Shown here piece after piece: positions 1-11,811 of a DNA stretch of 64,000 bases. The stretch lies in NCBI RefSeq assembly GCF_958979055.1, contig NC_084894.1, forward strand, positions 23,219,616 to 23,283,615. The letters are read 5' to 3'. The stretch comes from Alnus glutinosa. Lineage: Eukaryota; Streptophyta; Magnoliopsida; Fagales; Betulaceae. The notes beneath the pieces were generated by a model. It did not search any database. It was not told the DNA's origin and was given only the letters and a program-made list of their open reading frames with translations. Position 1 is the first letter of the stretch; each line of letters starts with the position of its first letter. A program made the translations under genes and the position numbers.

Positions 1-286
1 GGTTATACATTCATACGATAATACTCATATCATATGATCATAAATGTAGTTTAATTATTTTTTATTGCTAAAATAAATAATTTAAATTGTATGATACAGG
101 CCAAGCTCGAGCCGAATACCGTATCTTAGGAACGACCAAAATGACTGAGCTCGAGTTCGATCAGTAAATTTTCTTAAGCGAGTAGAGCTCACACAAATTT
201 TAGACTTGTGTCGAGTTTCATTGTTACATAAATGAGCTGGACCCGAACAGCTAATACGTGCTCAAAATCAACTCATTTACACCCTA
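1..286. mobile_element. Right end of a hAT-like non-autonomous element
   Basis: The stretch is rich in GCTCGAGC-like motifs and ends at 286 in a sequence whose complement reads TAGGGTGTAAATGAG, a common terminus of plant hAT elements. The other end would lie left of the window, so no target duplication can be checked. No coding sequence is visible. Confidence 0.4.
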
Positions 287-552
287 GTCATTAATAATCA
301 AAATTGCTTATAAAATAGTATTCACCCAAATAAAATTAGTTTATTTTCATTAAAAAAATTATTTTATTTTTTATCCTTATAAAATCTTTGGTTAGAAAAT
401 GATCTAGCAAACTCTAAAAACTTCAAAGTCCTTTCTAAATATTTGGGTAGTAAAATGAAACTCAATTTTCATCTGCCAATCCAATCCCACATCAGAATAC
501 TTGCTTTGCGCCAATTCGTGCAATTAGACAAACATACAAATAACGGGTGAAC

Positions 553-680
553 TACGGATCTTCCCAGGTCTTGGCACTAAGCAATTAGACAAACAACAGA
601 TCTTCCCAGTTCTTGGCACTAAGCAGTTAGACCAACAACACAAATAACGGGGAACTAGGTATCCTCCCAGTTCTTGACAC
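553..680. repeat. Three imperfect tandem copies at the 3' end of the DCD gene
   Basis: A unit beginning gatcttcccagttcttggca is present near 557 and 600, and a third copy (tcctcccagttcttgacact) lies at about 662. The third copy runs into the stop codon of the DCD gene at 680-682. The repeat therefore looks like a local amplification of the stop-codon and 3'UTR sequence. Confidence 0.65.
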
Positions 681-3600
681 TAATCTAAGTACCGATACAG
701 GGGTGGAAAGTGATTATGTTCAGGTGGAGTGCCTGCAGGACGAGAATGGTGCTGGTATTCAGGAAGAAGGCCAGGGCGAAGATACTCGGCCGGTGGGTGT
801 CGTTCAAGACGGTACTCAATTGGCGCACCTGCAGAATACAATGGATCATGGTACAAAGGACGCTCTGTGTATAAATTATAGGGATCACGACGTTCAATCC
901 CAACTTGGTGCCTCAGTTCCAAATCCGAAAAACGTCGATCATGATACTCACCAAGTGGGTCCCTTCTGTAAGTATCCAATTCTGTGGCCCTCTCATAAGC
1001 ATAAGACGGCAAAGCGAGTGCAGGGCCTGACGGTTGACGTAAAGGTGGGAGTAGAGTCGAATGCATTACAGGAGATGCATATGCCTCCCTTTCATAGGCA
1101 ACGGGTCTCCCTCCATACCGGTCGAGTCCAACAAAAGCAGGGAGCCTCTCAAGCTCCCAATTCTGTCGCCTAGTTTTCTCCCGGTCTACAAATCTGCGAG
1201 CTTCTGCCCTGCGACTGTGCTGCCTAGTTCTCTGTTGGTCAACAGAGGTGTGAGTTTCTGCCCTGAGACTTCTGCCAAACCGTTTGGACTTGGGACCTTT
1301 GCCGGCAGCCCGGAAAAGCTTGCACAGGTTCTTCACCTATTGACCAGTATATGATGTAATTACTATCAACTAGCATAAAATGCAGGGAGATGAAGGGCGG
1401 CCCTTCATTGATAAAAACAAAAAAAAACAAAAAATCCAAACCTGTTCAGAGGTCAATTGACAATTGAACTTGTTCTTTGAGTAATAATTATCCTTGATGA
1501 CCCCTTTAAACTTCTCCTCTGCAACTGGCAAGCAATCCTCCAAAACAGTGAAGCGCACCTACCAGAAGCAAATTTCAAAATTTCCCTCATAATTATTTTT
1601 TAAATCGGAGAATATGTTGAATTGCAAGAAAAACAAAAATCATGGATATTTAGCAAGCTTTGACATAAAACTAAACTCGGGGGGTATTTTCCCCTTTCAA
1701 ATTTCTTGGCCTCATACTACTACCCCAGATCATGTCATCCAAAAGAAAATGAGGAAAAGAAAAAAGGTTAGCGTGAAGATCCTAATATTTTCTTTCTCCA
1801 ACTCCATAGTTCTTTGTATAAATCCATCAATTACCAGTGGAAAAATGAAGAGCTATTTGCTTTCAAACTAAATTACAAAGGCACCAAAAAGACTTCCGGT
1901 CAAGTTCGATGATAGTAATGGAATCCCTCCAATCACTCCAATCATCCATTAGTGATGACCACCATGGAAGCTATTGCAATTGCTATTCTAGATAGATAGG
2001 GAAATTCAACTAAAAAAGTAAGGAAAGAAAAACTCTACTCGTTCAAACCCACCAAAAAAGGAAAAGCAAGATGCAATTTTGAGGAGAACAAAAAGAAAAC
2101 ATTGAGTGAAAGAATGTCTTGGTCATTCAAAAACCAAAGATAACACAAAAGCAAGACAACTTCAATGTTGAAGTCAATGGTCAAGCAAGACAAATATCAA
2201 GAAATTAAAACACACCAAGGAGAGGTTAAGAAACCGAATCCTAATGACATAGGAGAAGGCAAGGACAGAGCCATGTTGAGACCAGGGTGGCCTAGCTCAA
2301 GGCTTGGCTTCTTAATTTCTTTGATTCTAACTTTTCTTATTCTCATTCTACTTCTTTCTTTTAATTTCTTTACAGCTGGCCCAAGCCACCATCTTCCTTC
2401 TCAAGTCTACAGCGCAAGGCGCGTCCCTTTTGTTTTCTCTTCTGGTGTGTGTGTGGGTTCCCCTCTGGTTTTAACTTCTCTGGTGCTGGTTGGTTGGTTG
2501 GGTGGTATGGAAAGAGGTTGTCAATGATGACTGAAGTGGTGTCATTGGCTTTGATAGTGACATTTTCTCCCCGTTTTTTGGGATTGGGCCGATATGGCTT
2601 CTTCCAGATGGTTCCTTGTTGAGGCTAAGTCCTTCGAGTTTGTCTGGGCTGAGGGGGTTTTGGCTTTATGAGTGTATGAAATATGTCGAGGGCTCATTCG
2701 ATCAATTTCTATAGAGTAGATAAGTGTTTCTTGGTTGCTGGAAACCACGAGGGAGTTGCTTCAAGCAGAGAGCTCAAAAGAATTCTCGAGGCATTCAAGG
2801 GCTCGGGGGTTAAGGCTTTCATTGCCCGATATGGCTCAAATTGTCCTGGACGTTTTTGGCAGTCGCGGAGTACAACGATGGCGGTAGGAAAGGCTTCGTT
2901 ATCATCCCGGAAGGCAGAGGAGGAAGAAGCTGGTTGGGGTTTGCTCTTGAGTTATGGAGGTTCCTCAACAACTTTCAGAAGTTCCATGGCGGTGGAAAAG
3001 GGCCAGTGCCGATAGGGTGTGAGCATGTTGTGGTGGTTGATACAAGATCGTTTGTGGAGGTGGCGGTTGGGGCAAAGGTAGTTTGGAGGTAGCTCCACTG
3101 GTCTAGGCGCATCATCGGCAGAAGCCTAGACCATCAACGGTCAAGAAGTGTATGGAATGAGGAACGAGGAGGCTCTGCAACATGTCGTCAAACGTGCCAG
3201 TGCAGCAGAGGATATACAATGTAGTGGCAATGAGGTTCGTACAATACTTCAGTCCTTGAAGCCACAACCATAGAATCTTAGACGTGACATGGATTGATTA
3301 ATTAGGGAGGTGGTTTTGGTTTTGGTTTTGGAGCAAGGTGGTTCATTGCAACCTGAGAACTCTTCGCAAGCCGAGGAGTATGCTCGAAGCCTAGCCCATC
3401 AGAAGAGGCCCAACTTTCTAAGGATTAGAGTTCTTCTAAATTGAGCCACTTGGAGATTGGACTTTAAAGCGATAAAGGCCTGCTCGATACTAAAGGGCCA
3501 CGGACTCAGGTTACCAATGAATGCATATATAGCTGTCTCAAATCGAGAGTGTTATGTAAATTGGACCTAGAAAAGGCTTATGAACATGTCAACTGGGATT

Positions 3601-6600
3601 TTTTACTGTATATGTTAAAGAGATGTGCATTTGAGGAGAAATAACAAAGTTGGATTGAGCACGACACTTCCATTGTTCGGTACTCTATCCTGCTTAATGG
3701 TACTCCCAGTGGTTTTTTTAGAAGCTCTCGTTGTCTGAGATAGTATGATCCTCTTGACTTCCTCCTTTTTGTGATTGTTATAGAAGTTCGCCGCTTTTCG
3801 GCCTTTCATGGGGAGCTAGGAATGATGATACACTAGCTATCTCTCATCTTTTCGCAGACAATACCCTTATTTTTTGTGGGGTTTCTCTGCATAATCTTCG
3901 GTATCTTAGATGTGTTCTACTTTGCTTTGAAGTCGTTTTAGGGCTAAAGATTGACTAAGGCTAAATCTGAGTTGGTTCCTATTGGTTGTGTGCTGAATGT
4001 CAACGCCTTACTTGTATTTTGGGTTGTAGGGTTTCGTCTTTGACCCTTAAAATACTTGGGCCTCCCTTTGGATGCTCCCTTTCAAAGCTCAATTTATTTG
4101 GGATACAATTATTGAAAAGACAGAGAGAAGGGTGGAAAAGACTATATCGTTAAAAAGGTGATCAGTTAACGTTTGATCAAGAGCACGCTTTCCAACTTGC
4201 TTGCTTACTGCCTTTCCCTCTTCCCTATCCCAGTCCCCTTGCTAATCGGATAGAAATTGCAAAGGTATTTCTTGTGGGGTGGCTTGAATAACGAGCCCAA
4301 GTTCTATCTTCTTAATTGGAAGAAGGTTTGTACTACCCTTAGTCTGGAGGCAGGGGAGGAACCAGCATTTTGTGTGTGGGGAGTTCAAACCTACGTAGAT
4401 AAATAAATATATAGATACATATAATCCTTTTATTTGTGCGCGTGGATATATATAAAATAAAAGCAGACAAATCTTAAACTTAATTTCATATTAAGTCATA
4501 CCAAATTTTAGACTATTATTTACAATAAAAAAAAATTGATTACAAATAAAAAAAGTCCATGAACAAACCATAGAGATTTAAAAGCAGTATCATAAGATAT
4601 TAATAGACTCACAATTTGAACGACCATGGTATTTCGTCTTTTTTGATGTGTATTTTTTTTTCTCCAAAAGGCGTAAATGGAAAAATAAACTCAAATGCAA
4701 AAGATTTTTTTAGAAGCAATTGGAATAATCAATCTAGTCATGAAGCACATCTCCACTTTTTTAAAGGAGAAGTATTAATTATTAAGGTGCAAGATGTAGA
4801 CAAAATGCTCATATTAAGTACAAGATGCATAGGACCCAATAACACCTAAAAAGTTGAAACGGTGAATCATTGGTGGGTTTGAAAAATTAATGTTGCCAAT
4901 GCCGGGGTCCTTGCACAAAAAGCTGTGGTTTTACATAGACTATACAAAATTTTGGGGTTGCCAAGGACCCCCCAACAGTCCATGTAGTTTTGCCCCTGCT
5001 TGGAGGTCTTTCCACCATACCCTGCTGGGAAAGTGGCTTTGGAGATATGTTATAGAAAGAGAGGCTCTCTAGCATCAAATCGTGGATAAAAAATATCGCA
5101 GTTTGGCAGCTGAATGATGTTCTAAAGCTATTTATGGGCCTTATGGGGTGAGTCTTTGAAAACATATTAGGAGGGGCTGGGATTACCAGGTTTGTTACTA
5201 TTGAGGTGGGTGATGGTTCTCGAACAAGTTTTTGGCATGACACTTGGCGTGGGGATCGTCCTCTAAAATATTCATTTCCAAAGCTTTTTTGCATTGCCAG
5301 AGGGAGGCTCTGGTGGCTGATCACATGCTTGCTCACAATGACAAGGTGCATTGGGACATGAGCTTCATCAGATTGGTACATGATTAGGAGGTGGATATTG
5401 TATCTTCCTTTCTCAGAGCTCTATATTTTGCTAGGGGTAGGGGAGATGAAGACAAATGTTGTTGGGCTCCTTCCAAAAGACAATCTTTTAAGGTTAGAAC
5501 TCTTTATAAAGTTCCCCTCCCTAGCGTTGACTACTCTTTCCCTTGGAAGAGTATTTGGAGATCCAAGGCTCCATTGAGAGTGGTTTTCTTTACGTGGACA
5601 TCTTTAGAAAAAATCCTCACTATGGATGTAATTTGGTATTGCCAAATTCAATGTCAAAACATGTTTGGGTGTAATTTGGATTTTTGGGTGAAAATTGACC
5701 TCCGTTTGCTAGACTGTTTGCTGGAGGGTTCGAACGGTGAGCTTCAAAGACATTCGTTCGTTGTACCGTTCGAATGATATGCTTCATTGAAGAATCCACG
5801 AGCACCGTTTGAACAAGATGCATTATTGAAGAACCTAAGAGCATCATTCGCTAGACCGTCCATTAAGCCGCCCGAACGGTATGTTATTTTGATGAGTCAG
5901 AGGCGCCACCATTCGGTACACCGTCCGAACAGTGTGCTGCTTTGGAGATCCAAGACTGTCGTACGGAGCACCATTCGAATTCTAGTCTTACAAAGTTTAC
6001 CGTTTGCCGGACCGTTCCAACAGCGCTATCAAAAACTTGTTTTTAACCTAGTTCCGTTCAAACAATGGCTTCAACCATTTGAATGTCGCCACCTTTTTTC
6101 CATATTTGGGTCTCCTAATTGCTCTAGTAAACCTAGTTTTCAAAGACTCTTTAAATAGGTCTCTCTATGCACGATTTTTGTAAGACTAGGAGGCTATGTT
6201 TTTAGTGTGCTAAGAGAGAGTTCTTTGATCCTAGAGTATTCATGATAATTATCTCTTAGAGTTTGTTTATTGTAAACCACACAACCTTAGATTTCAGAAA
6301 AAGCCTTCAAATTATCGGAGTTCCGATAAAGGAGATCAAGTAGAAGAATTATCCAAAGGTCCTAGAAAAACTGCTGCGGTAAGCCGGTAACAGGCAAGCG
6401 GGTCAGTTGTATAATACAAAAGAGTGTCAACTTCAAATGTTTTGTAAGCGTAAACTTGTAACTTCTTATTCTTCCATAGTGAATTGATTTTTTGGGTTTG
6501 ACTACCCGAGAGTGGTTTCACTTTTGAAGAGTTCTTCAAAATGTTGCCGCTTCGTCATCAAATTACTTGTGTTGATTAATTTACTGTTTTCATTATATTT

Positions 6601-9600
6601 GGTGAATGTTTCTATGGTTGCTAATTTTTAAATTCCGCATTATATTGGCGTACACCTACCTATTCAACCCCCATTCTAGGTGTTGCTGGAGTCTTGGGTT
6701 ATATTTTCAAATGGGCCTGAGTTGCAGTTTAAAGGAATAAGCAAGATTGGGTTGGAAGCTTGGGAGGCTGAAGTACAATTTATATAAGAATTAAACAAAC
6801 TTTACAACTTAAGCCAAGCTAGAAAGAAACAAGTTGAGGCAAAAACAAAAGAACATGGATTCAAAGTCAATAACTAACATGAGAATAATCAAAGATGAGA
6901 CGAGTGAGGCACTTTAACATTCACAAAAGGAACATAGCTTACAAAGTTGATGAAATTTAATTGAAACTTAAATATTTTTATTTTTTTTTTAGTTAGATTT
7001 CTTCAAGAAAACAAAGGTGTTACTTGTGTTTTCAACTAACAAAATTTGTTGTTCGGCAACATTTGAATGAGATAAAGTCTTAAATACTAATTTCAAAATC
7101 TTAAACTAATAGGAGATGGTGAATTTAATCCTTTCATTAATACTCTAACAATCTCTTTCATGTGTGGACCCAAACCACATAAAATATTCATAAAAAATAA
7201 GAGGTAAAGCGTGGAGTTGAAGGTAAAATAGTATCACTACTTTAATAAAATGTTATTATATTACCACTTATTCTAAAAGCTTAAACTCATGAAAAATGTG
7301 AATTGAATCATTTAATTAATATTTGAATACCAATCAGGCTCCCCTCAAAGTGTGTTCAATGACAAAGAGAAATTCTTCTACCCACCCTACCCACCACATT
7401 TCCTTATGCATGGCATCATGGGAGGGCCTTTGACACATCATACCAGCTCTTTCCCTCTTTATTTCTTAAAAAGAGCGGGATTTGGCTATTTTCTTTCACT
7501 AGCTCAACTTCAAATGGGATAACCACCATGAGAAAAGTAATTAACACCTTCTTGATTTTGTAAATGTGTCAAATAGCTTAGCTGTAAAGTTTATTAACAC
7601 CATGCTATAGATCTTAGATCAAATCCAGCCAACCTTAAGCAAAGAATGAGTAGCTTAAAAGATAGGGTTAAATACATTTTTGCCCCATGTGGTTTAACGA
7701 CTACGCATTAAAAAAAAATGAAAATAAAATAAAATAAAACTTCTAAAAAAATAAAACATTAAAAAAAGAAAAAAAGAAGAAGAGGGGTTTGGGGTGGCCG
7801 AACCACCCCAAGGGCCCTTGGGGTGGTTCGGCCACCCCCAAAGAGAAAATGCCACCCCCTTGACCAAGGGGAATTGCTCGATTCGGAGAGAGTCGAAGAA
7901 GGGGGTGAAGAGTGTGAGGTTCTGGTCCATGTCGATGGGAATTTCACGATGTTGAGGTCGAGCGCATAGGTTCTTCCGCTACCTCCATTGAGACACGAAG
8001 ACATTTGTGGAGGGTTTCCAACGAAGATGAAGTTCAGTTGAAATTGGAGATCTAAGACCCAAATTCAGATTCAGGATTTGAAGAAATTCAATGGGAGTAC
8101 TTGAAGGTCTGAAAGCCCAAAAAATAAAATTGAATTCAAGCTTTGATGCTAGAGCGGGAGAGCAAATACAATTCGATAGCCAAAGCAAAGCAAACCCATG
8201 AAAAAAATGAACATCGAAGAAATCCCATTTCGGGAACAAGCAGAAAGTCATCAAAATCATATTGTAATTAAGAGCTCCAAAGAGAATTGCCCAAAGGGGT
8301 GGCTTGAGCCACCTCTCCTCTATTTTTTTTAATTTCTTTTAATGCATAGGACACGTGTCAGCTTCTGAGAGATGTTGACGTGAACTTCCGTCAACTTTTG
8401 AACGAAAGTTAGGCAGAAGTACTATATCCGTCTTTAGCCATAAACGAGGTACCATCTACAATAAGAAATGAACCACAAGGGCTAAAAATAAAGGCGTTAA
8501 ACCACAGGGGGGTCAAACGTATTTAACCCTAAAAGATAGGAGAGCTAGGGTTGGTTTAGAAAAGTTTTGAAAAGTGTTTTAGGTTTCAAAAGGAGTTCTA
8601 GAAAAAAGAAAATTGAGCATTATTTTGGTGGGGGCTACCTGTGAAAAATTGTTGTCTAGAGTCCACAAATAAATTGTCAAATAAATTAAGAACTGTTTGT
8701 GAAAAACAAAAAAAAATGATAAGTGTTTTGAAAAAATGAAATAAACAAACCAAAAACAAGCTTTTTTTTTTTACTCTGCTAGAGCTATCCTCTGCTAGAG
8801 CTATCCTCCACAGGTGATAGTCGTCACCCCTATGAAGGCTACCAGATATAACCACGGTGCCTACCAGGCATAACCGACCTTGTGTGGCTACCACGCAAAT
8901 CTGTTGGGCACTGCATGGCCGCCAGACAGATAGACGGCCATCGCGATGAACAATGCTAGAAATGCAAGGTGGCCTCGCGGTACCCACCACCACAACTGCA
9001 TGGTGGCCATGAGCCTCCACTTGCGGAGGCTAGCCTCCACCTTTTTACCCTTTTTTTTTTTAATAAATAACAAGACCAGCCTCTTCACCTGAAAAACAAG
9101 TATGTTTTTAAAAAATACCTATATGAAGGTGTGGGAAGTTTTTTAAAAAGTGTTTTCGGTATTTGGTAGGAGTCATATCATAATCATGAAGCATCAAACA
9201 TGCATAGCAAGTAGTCAAGTTGAATATTAAAAAATTCGCATTGCATGATTACTGACCTGAGCCGGGAACGCAGACTTGAAGGCTTTGGGCTCAATTTCAT
9301 AACCCCCGGTTCCTGTAGCTCTGTAGATCCCATACATCAACTTCAAATCGAAATCAAACAAAAACAACTTCATGCCATTATAAATCTTTAGTACAATTTC
9401 TTTCTTGCTTGCAGGCAAACCAAAAACTTTGTAACGGTAGCAATCCTTCTTTGTCTTAGAACTACACATGAATATCATTCCCTCCATCTTATTCTTTTCT
9501 GACAATTTTAGCTTGCTCGAATCCTTAGCAACCTCTTCATTAGAACGCGTCAAAGCCATCTTCCCCTTCTTGTTCAATGATTTTGGCTCATTTGCATCTT

Positions 9601-10114
9601 TAGTAGCCACTGCATTGGTAACCCTCGAAGCCTTCTTCTTCTTTTTGCTAAATTTGTTTGAAGATTCTGGCTTCTCGTTACTCTTAAGAACCACTTCATT
9701 AGAATCACTCGATGTCTTCTTCTTCTTGCCCTCATGGTTCAGTGATACTAGCTTATTCGCGTCTTCAACAGTCATCGCGAAACTACCAACCAAATCATTT
9801 ATCTTCCTTTTGCTAATTGTGTGATTTGTGTTTGTAGTTTCACGTTTCTCGCTATCCTTAGCCATTTTCTTTCTCAAAGCCATTCTCTTCCTTTTAGTCC
9901 TCTTGGTTGACCCATTAACCCTTCCCTTAGAATCCCTTTCAATATTTGTTTCATTCTTCACCTCTTTATTCGTTTCTTCTTCATTCCTTGCCTTTTCTTT
10001 CACATTCTCATCATTATTTGCCTCCTTTATCAATAGATCTTTCTCTTCCCCTCCAGCTCCATTAATAATTGTGGATTCTTCATCATTCATCTTCACAGGC
10101 TCACAGACATCCAT
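680..10114 (-). CDS. DCD (Development and Cell Death) domain protein, three coding exons
   Basis: Coding exons on the minus strand are 10114-9257, 1558-1442 and 1336-680, giving about 543 residues with phase-0 introns. The junctions fit splicing rules: acceptor ttactag before 10127, donor gtcagt after 9257, acceptor tggtag before 1558, donor gtttgg after 1442, acceptor caatag before 1336. Residues 1-210 are Lys/Glu/Asn-rich and charged, with nuclear-localisation-like KRTKRKR. Residues 212-335 form one DCD domain: [22 protein letters not shown] and FPAQ in exon 1, then [10 protein letters not shown] and [10 protein letters not shown] in exon 2, closing with KNLCKLF in exon 3. The last 200 residues are Tyr/Arg/Pro-rich and low-complexity. 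DCD proteins are plant-specific and linked to ER-stress, hormone and cell-death responses; the biochemical role of this one is unknown. The DCD domain itself is cut by a 7.7-kb intron filled with transposons. I saw no frameshift, so the gene looks intact. The first ATG of the spliced mRNA is at 10114. Confidence 0.85.
2560..5627 (+). mobile_element. Degenerate L1-type LINE in DCD intron
   Basis: An ORF1-type start ([16 protein letters not shown]) lies at 2594, parallel to the start of the better preserved LINE at 62907. ORF1 similarity continues to about 3090 ([13 protein letters not shown]). The endonuclease region is largely missing. Reverse-transcriptase remnants appear from 3545 ([19 protein letters not shown]) to about 4330, including a damaged FADD-type box (FADN) near 3860. 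The 3' part resumes after a hAT insertion at 4999 and stops at an LTR-like sequence at about 5628. Many stops and frameshifts make it non-functional. Confidence 0.75.
4351..4998. mobile_element. hAT-like non-autonomous element inside the LINE
   Basis: The left end CAGGGGAGGAACCAG and right end (complement CAGGGGCAAAACTAC) form short imperfect terminal inverted repeats. The flanks tctggagg (4343-4350) and cttggagg (4999-5006) are an 8-bp target duplication with two mismatches. LINE coding similarity continues directly across the insertion. The interior is AT-rich without recognisable transposase; the 77-codon frame at 4616-4849 resembles nothing I know. Confidence 0.65.
5628..6690 (+). mobile_element. 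Probable solo LTR or Copia-type LTR remnant
   Basis: LINE similarity stops at 5627 and a TG-starting sequence begins. It contains repeated ACCGTTCGAAC-like motifs (5725-6030), a TATA-like tttaaat near 6150, and near the end a cacctacctattcaacccccattctaggtg-type segment (split here: cacctacctattc / ctaggtg). That segment is characteristic of Copia-type LTR 3' ends. No primer-binding site follows, suggesting a solo LTR. The boundaries and target duplication are not clear. Confidence 0.5.
6691..7664. other. Intron sequence without recognised gene
   Basis: This is AT-rich intron DNA of the DCD gene. Two stretches (7085-7140 and 7275-7330) resemble each other (cttaaactaatagg / cttaaactcatgaa followed by ttcattaat) and look like old repeat remnants. 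I see no exon. Confidence 0.5.
7665..8529. mobile_element. Non-autonomous Mutator-like element (MULE) with perfect 9-bp target duplication
   Basis: The ends GGGTTAAATACATTTTTG and its near-complement (ggtcaaacgtatttaaccc) form terminal inverted repeats of about 40 bp. They are bracketed by identical 9-bp repeats taaaagata at 7656-7664 and 8530-8538. A 9-bp duplication is the Mutator signature. No transposase is present; the 60-93-codon frames inside are not recognisable genes. A perfect 48-bp palindrome lies at 7791-7838. Confidence 0.85.
8547..9169. mobile_element. MITE-like repeat, family copy 1
   Basis: The sequence shares several blocks with 37218-37966: ttgaaaagtgtttt, a tttagtgggggccac-like block, and a cctatatgaagg block near the right end. 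Its ends are GTTTGG-type but no clean target duplication is visible. It lies between the MULE and the first coding exon of the DCD gene. Confidence 0.55.
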
Positions 10115-10127
10115 CTCAACTTCGACC
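9257..10127 (-). other. First coding exon of the DCD gene
   Basis: The exon starts after acceptor ...gttactag, carries 13 nt of 5'UTR and then ATG at 10114-10112. It ends in CAG followed by donor gtcagt. It encodes the charged N-terminal region and the first 75 residues of the DCD domain. The plus-strand open frames here (9468-9824, 9828-10193) are antisense shadows of the biased Lys/Glu codons. Confidence 0.85.
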
Positions 10128-10168
10128 CTAGTAACAATAATGAAAAAAACTATCTCAGTGCTCCTTAC

Positions 10169-10821
10169 GTGGCGTTTGGTTCAAGGCATTTAACATTCTC
10201 CCGGTATCTACATTCCCGAGAATGTGATGCCTGCAAAATTTGGATTTTTCGGAATGTGACTAAACCCACATTTGCGAATGATTAGGAATCTGATACGATT
10301 CTTGGAAATATGAAATTCTCACGTTTGGTTTCAAGGCATAGCTCCTCGCTTTTATATACATGCTTTACAAATGGGCAATCAAACCCAAAAAGTAGCATTT
10401 AAAAAAATAACCATAACAAAATTCTCACATAGTTTAAGTTTTCTTGCATAACCATAATAATATCTAATTTAAAAAAAAAAAAAAAAAACCCGAAGACCAA
10501 TGTAAGCTATTATGTATGGAGTCACCCCTACATAAAACCTGAATCACAGTCATATTTACGAATCAAGCAATTTCCTTCATTGTCGGAAAGATCACGTCTT
10601 CAGTAGCTTATTCAGATTCCTCTCTAAATAAGAATTTGGAAATAGTTTAAACACTCACAATGGCCATAAGGAAGAAAAATTAGCATACTAACAATACATA
10701 TCACAATGCATGTTGGATTTGCCTCTTTGGTATATGGATTTCATTCACTAAAATGCAACCAAACAAGGTAATCTTTTAGGATTCCCAAGAATCCTAAAGA
10801 TTACCCCCACCCAAACGCCAC
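10169..10821. mobile_element. MITE-like element with GTGGCGTTTGG ends
   Basis: The terminal sequences GTGGCGTTTGG (10169-10179) and CCAAACGCCAC (10811-10821) are exact inverted repeats. The interior has repeated fragments of gaatgtg and catttggaatt type but no coding sequence. I could not see a matching target duplication, so the superfamily is uncertain. It sits just upstream of coding exon 1 in the 5'UTR intron. Confidence 0.55.
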
Positions 10822-11362
10822 ATTAATGCCATCCTTGACCACCCTGTATGAACACAAAGAAGATATAATCATGTAGAACACCCTAAAATCCTACTATGTT
10901 TGAAGAGTTGGAAATAGAGTACAACATCAATCTATAGACTAATCCATTCAAGAAACTGAATGTTCCTATTAGCAACTTCAGGAGGGTCTAATTGGCATCT
11001 AGCCAATAATGTACGAGTTGGAACCCTATTCCTTGGAATATTGTGGTGGCCATTATGTGGGGAATAGAATAGACTTATGTAACTCAAAAAAAGGTTGAGA
11101 GTTATTAGGCTATAAGGAGCCATTTTTTATCACATTGTAAAAGATAATACATGAAATAGTACCATTTAAGTACAAAAATATTTTATTCACTTTCTATATG
11201 TAATTTAATAGGCTATGAACATGACATATTCCTATTTGTATTGACCAAGGCTTGTAGTCAACTTTGCCATCAATAGCATTGAAGCTTCCAAGGTGATAAG
11301 AAATTTTATGAACATGGATAGTTTGAAAAGTTTATATTAAACATTGGGTCAAACATGGTATA

Positions 11363-11530
11363 CTTTTTTTTTTTTTTGATAAGTAATAAAATTTTATAAA
11401 AAAAACCCTAAGTACACAGGTCGTATACAAGAAAACAACCAAATCAGCCCCAAAAAGAAAGAGACCCAACAAACCCGCGAGACCCTAAAAACCAAAAATC
11501 CAAAAGACCTAAGAACCACGAGAGGCACTC
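11363..11530 (-). mobile_element. LINE 3' tail fragment
   Basis: The complement ends in the same tail as the LINEs elsewhere in this window (gtatac...tgtgtactta...attacttatc followed by a poly-A run). Only the last 150-170 bp are present, which is typical 5' truncation. It abuts the plastid-derived fragment. Confidence 0.6.
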
Positions 11531-11551
11531 AACACTCCATCACGTGAGCCA

Positions 11552-11811
11552 TGCCTACCTCCACGCGGCATTGCTCTGTCAGGCTTTCGCCCATTCCGGG
11601 GGACAATTGGAGCGTGGACATAAAGGTCTATACGACACAATCAACAATTCGATTCATTTTCAATTAGGCCTTACTCTAGCATCTTTAGGGGTTATTACTT
11701 CCTTGGTAGCTCAACATATGTACTCTTTACCGGCTTATGTGTTCATAACCCAAAACTTTACTACTCAAGCTGCGTTATATACACATCACCAATACATTGC
11801 AGGATTCATAA
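11552..11811 (+). pseudogene. psaB: Nuclear plastid DNA mosaic: rrn16 piece (antisense) joined to psaB piece
   Basis: From about 11596 to 11811 the plus strand encodes an internal part of photosystem I protein PsaB ([47 protein letters not shown]). Immediately before it, 11555-11595 matches the complement of plastid 16S rRNA (ctccacgcggcattgctc). These loci are far apart in plastid genomes, so two fragments were joined. The open frame continues to 11864 through unrelated codons. The amino-acid changes relative to plastid PsaB (for example Ala to Thr, Asp to Asn) fit G-to-A decay of methylated nuclear DNA. This copy is non-functional. Confidence 0.85.

Noticed and set aside
703..1173. 156-codon plus-strand frame
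   Set aside because: It is antisense to the spliced DCD exon 3, which has family continuity and correct splice sites.
2165..2527. 120-codon frame with a hydrophobic segment
   Set aside because: Lies in intron and probable LINE 5'UTR; no family match and no splice context.
9468..10193. Plus-strand Phe/Leu-rich frames that look like membrane proteins
   Set aside because: They are exact antisense shadows of the Lys/Glu-rich DCD exon.
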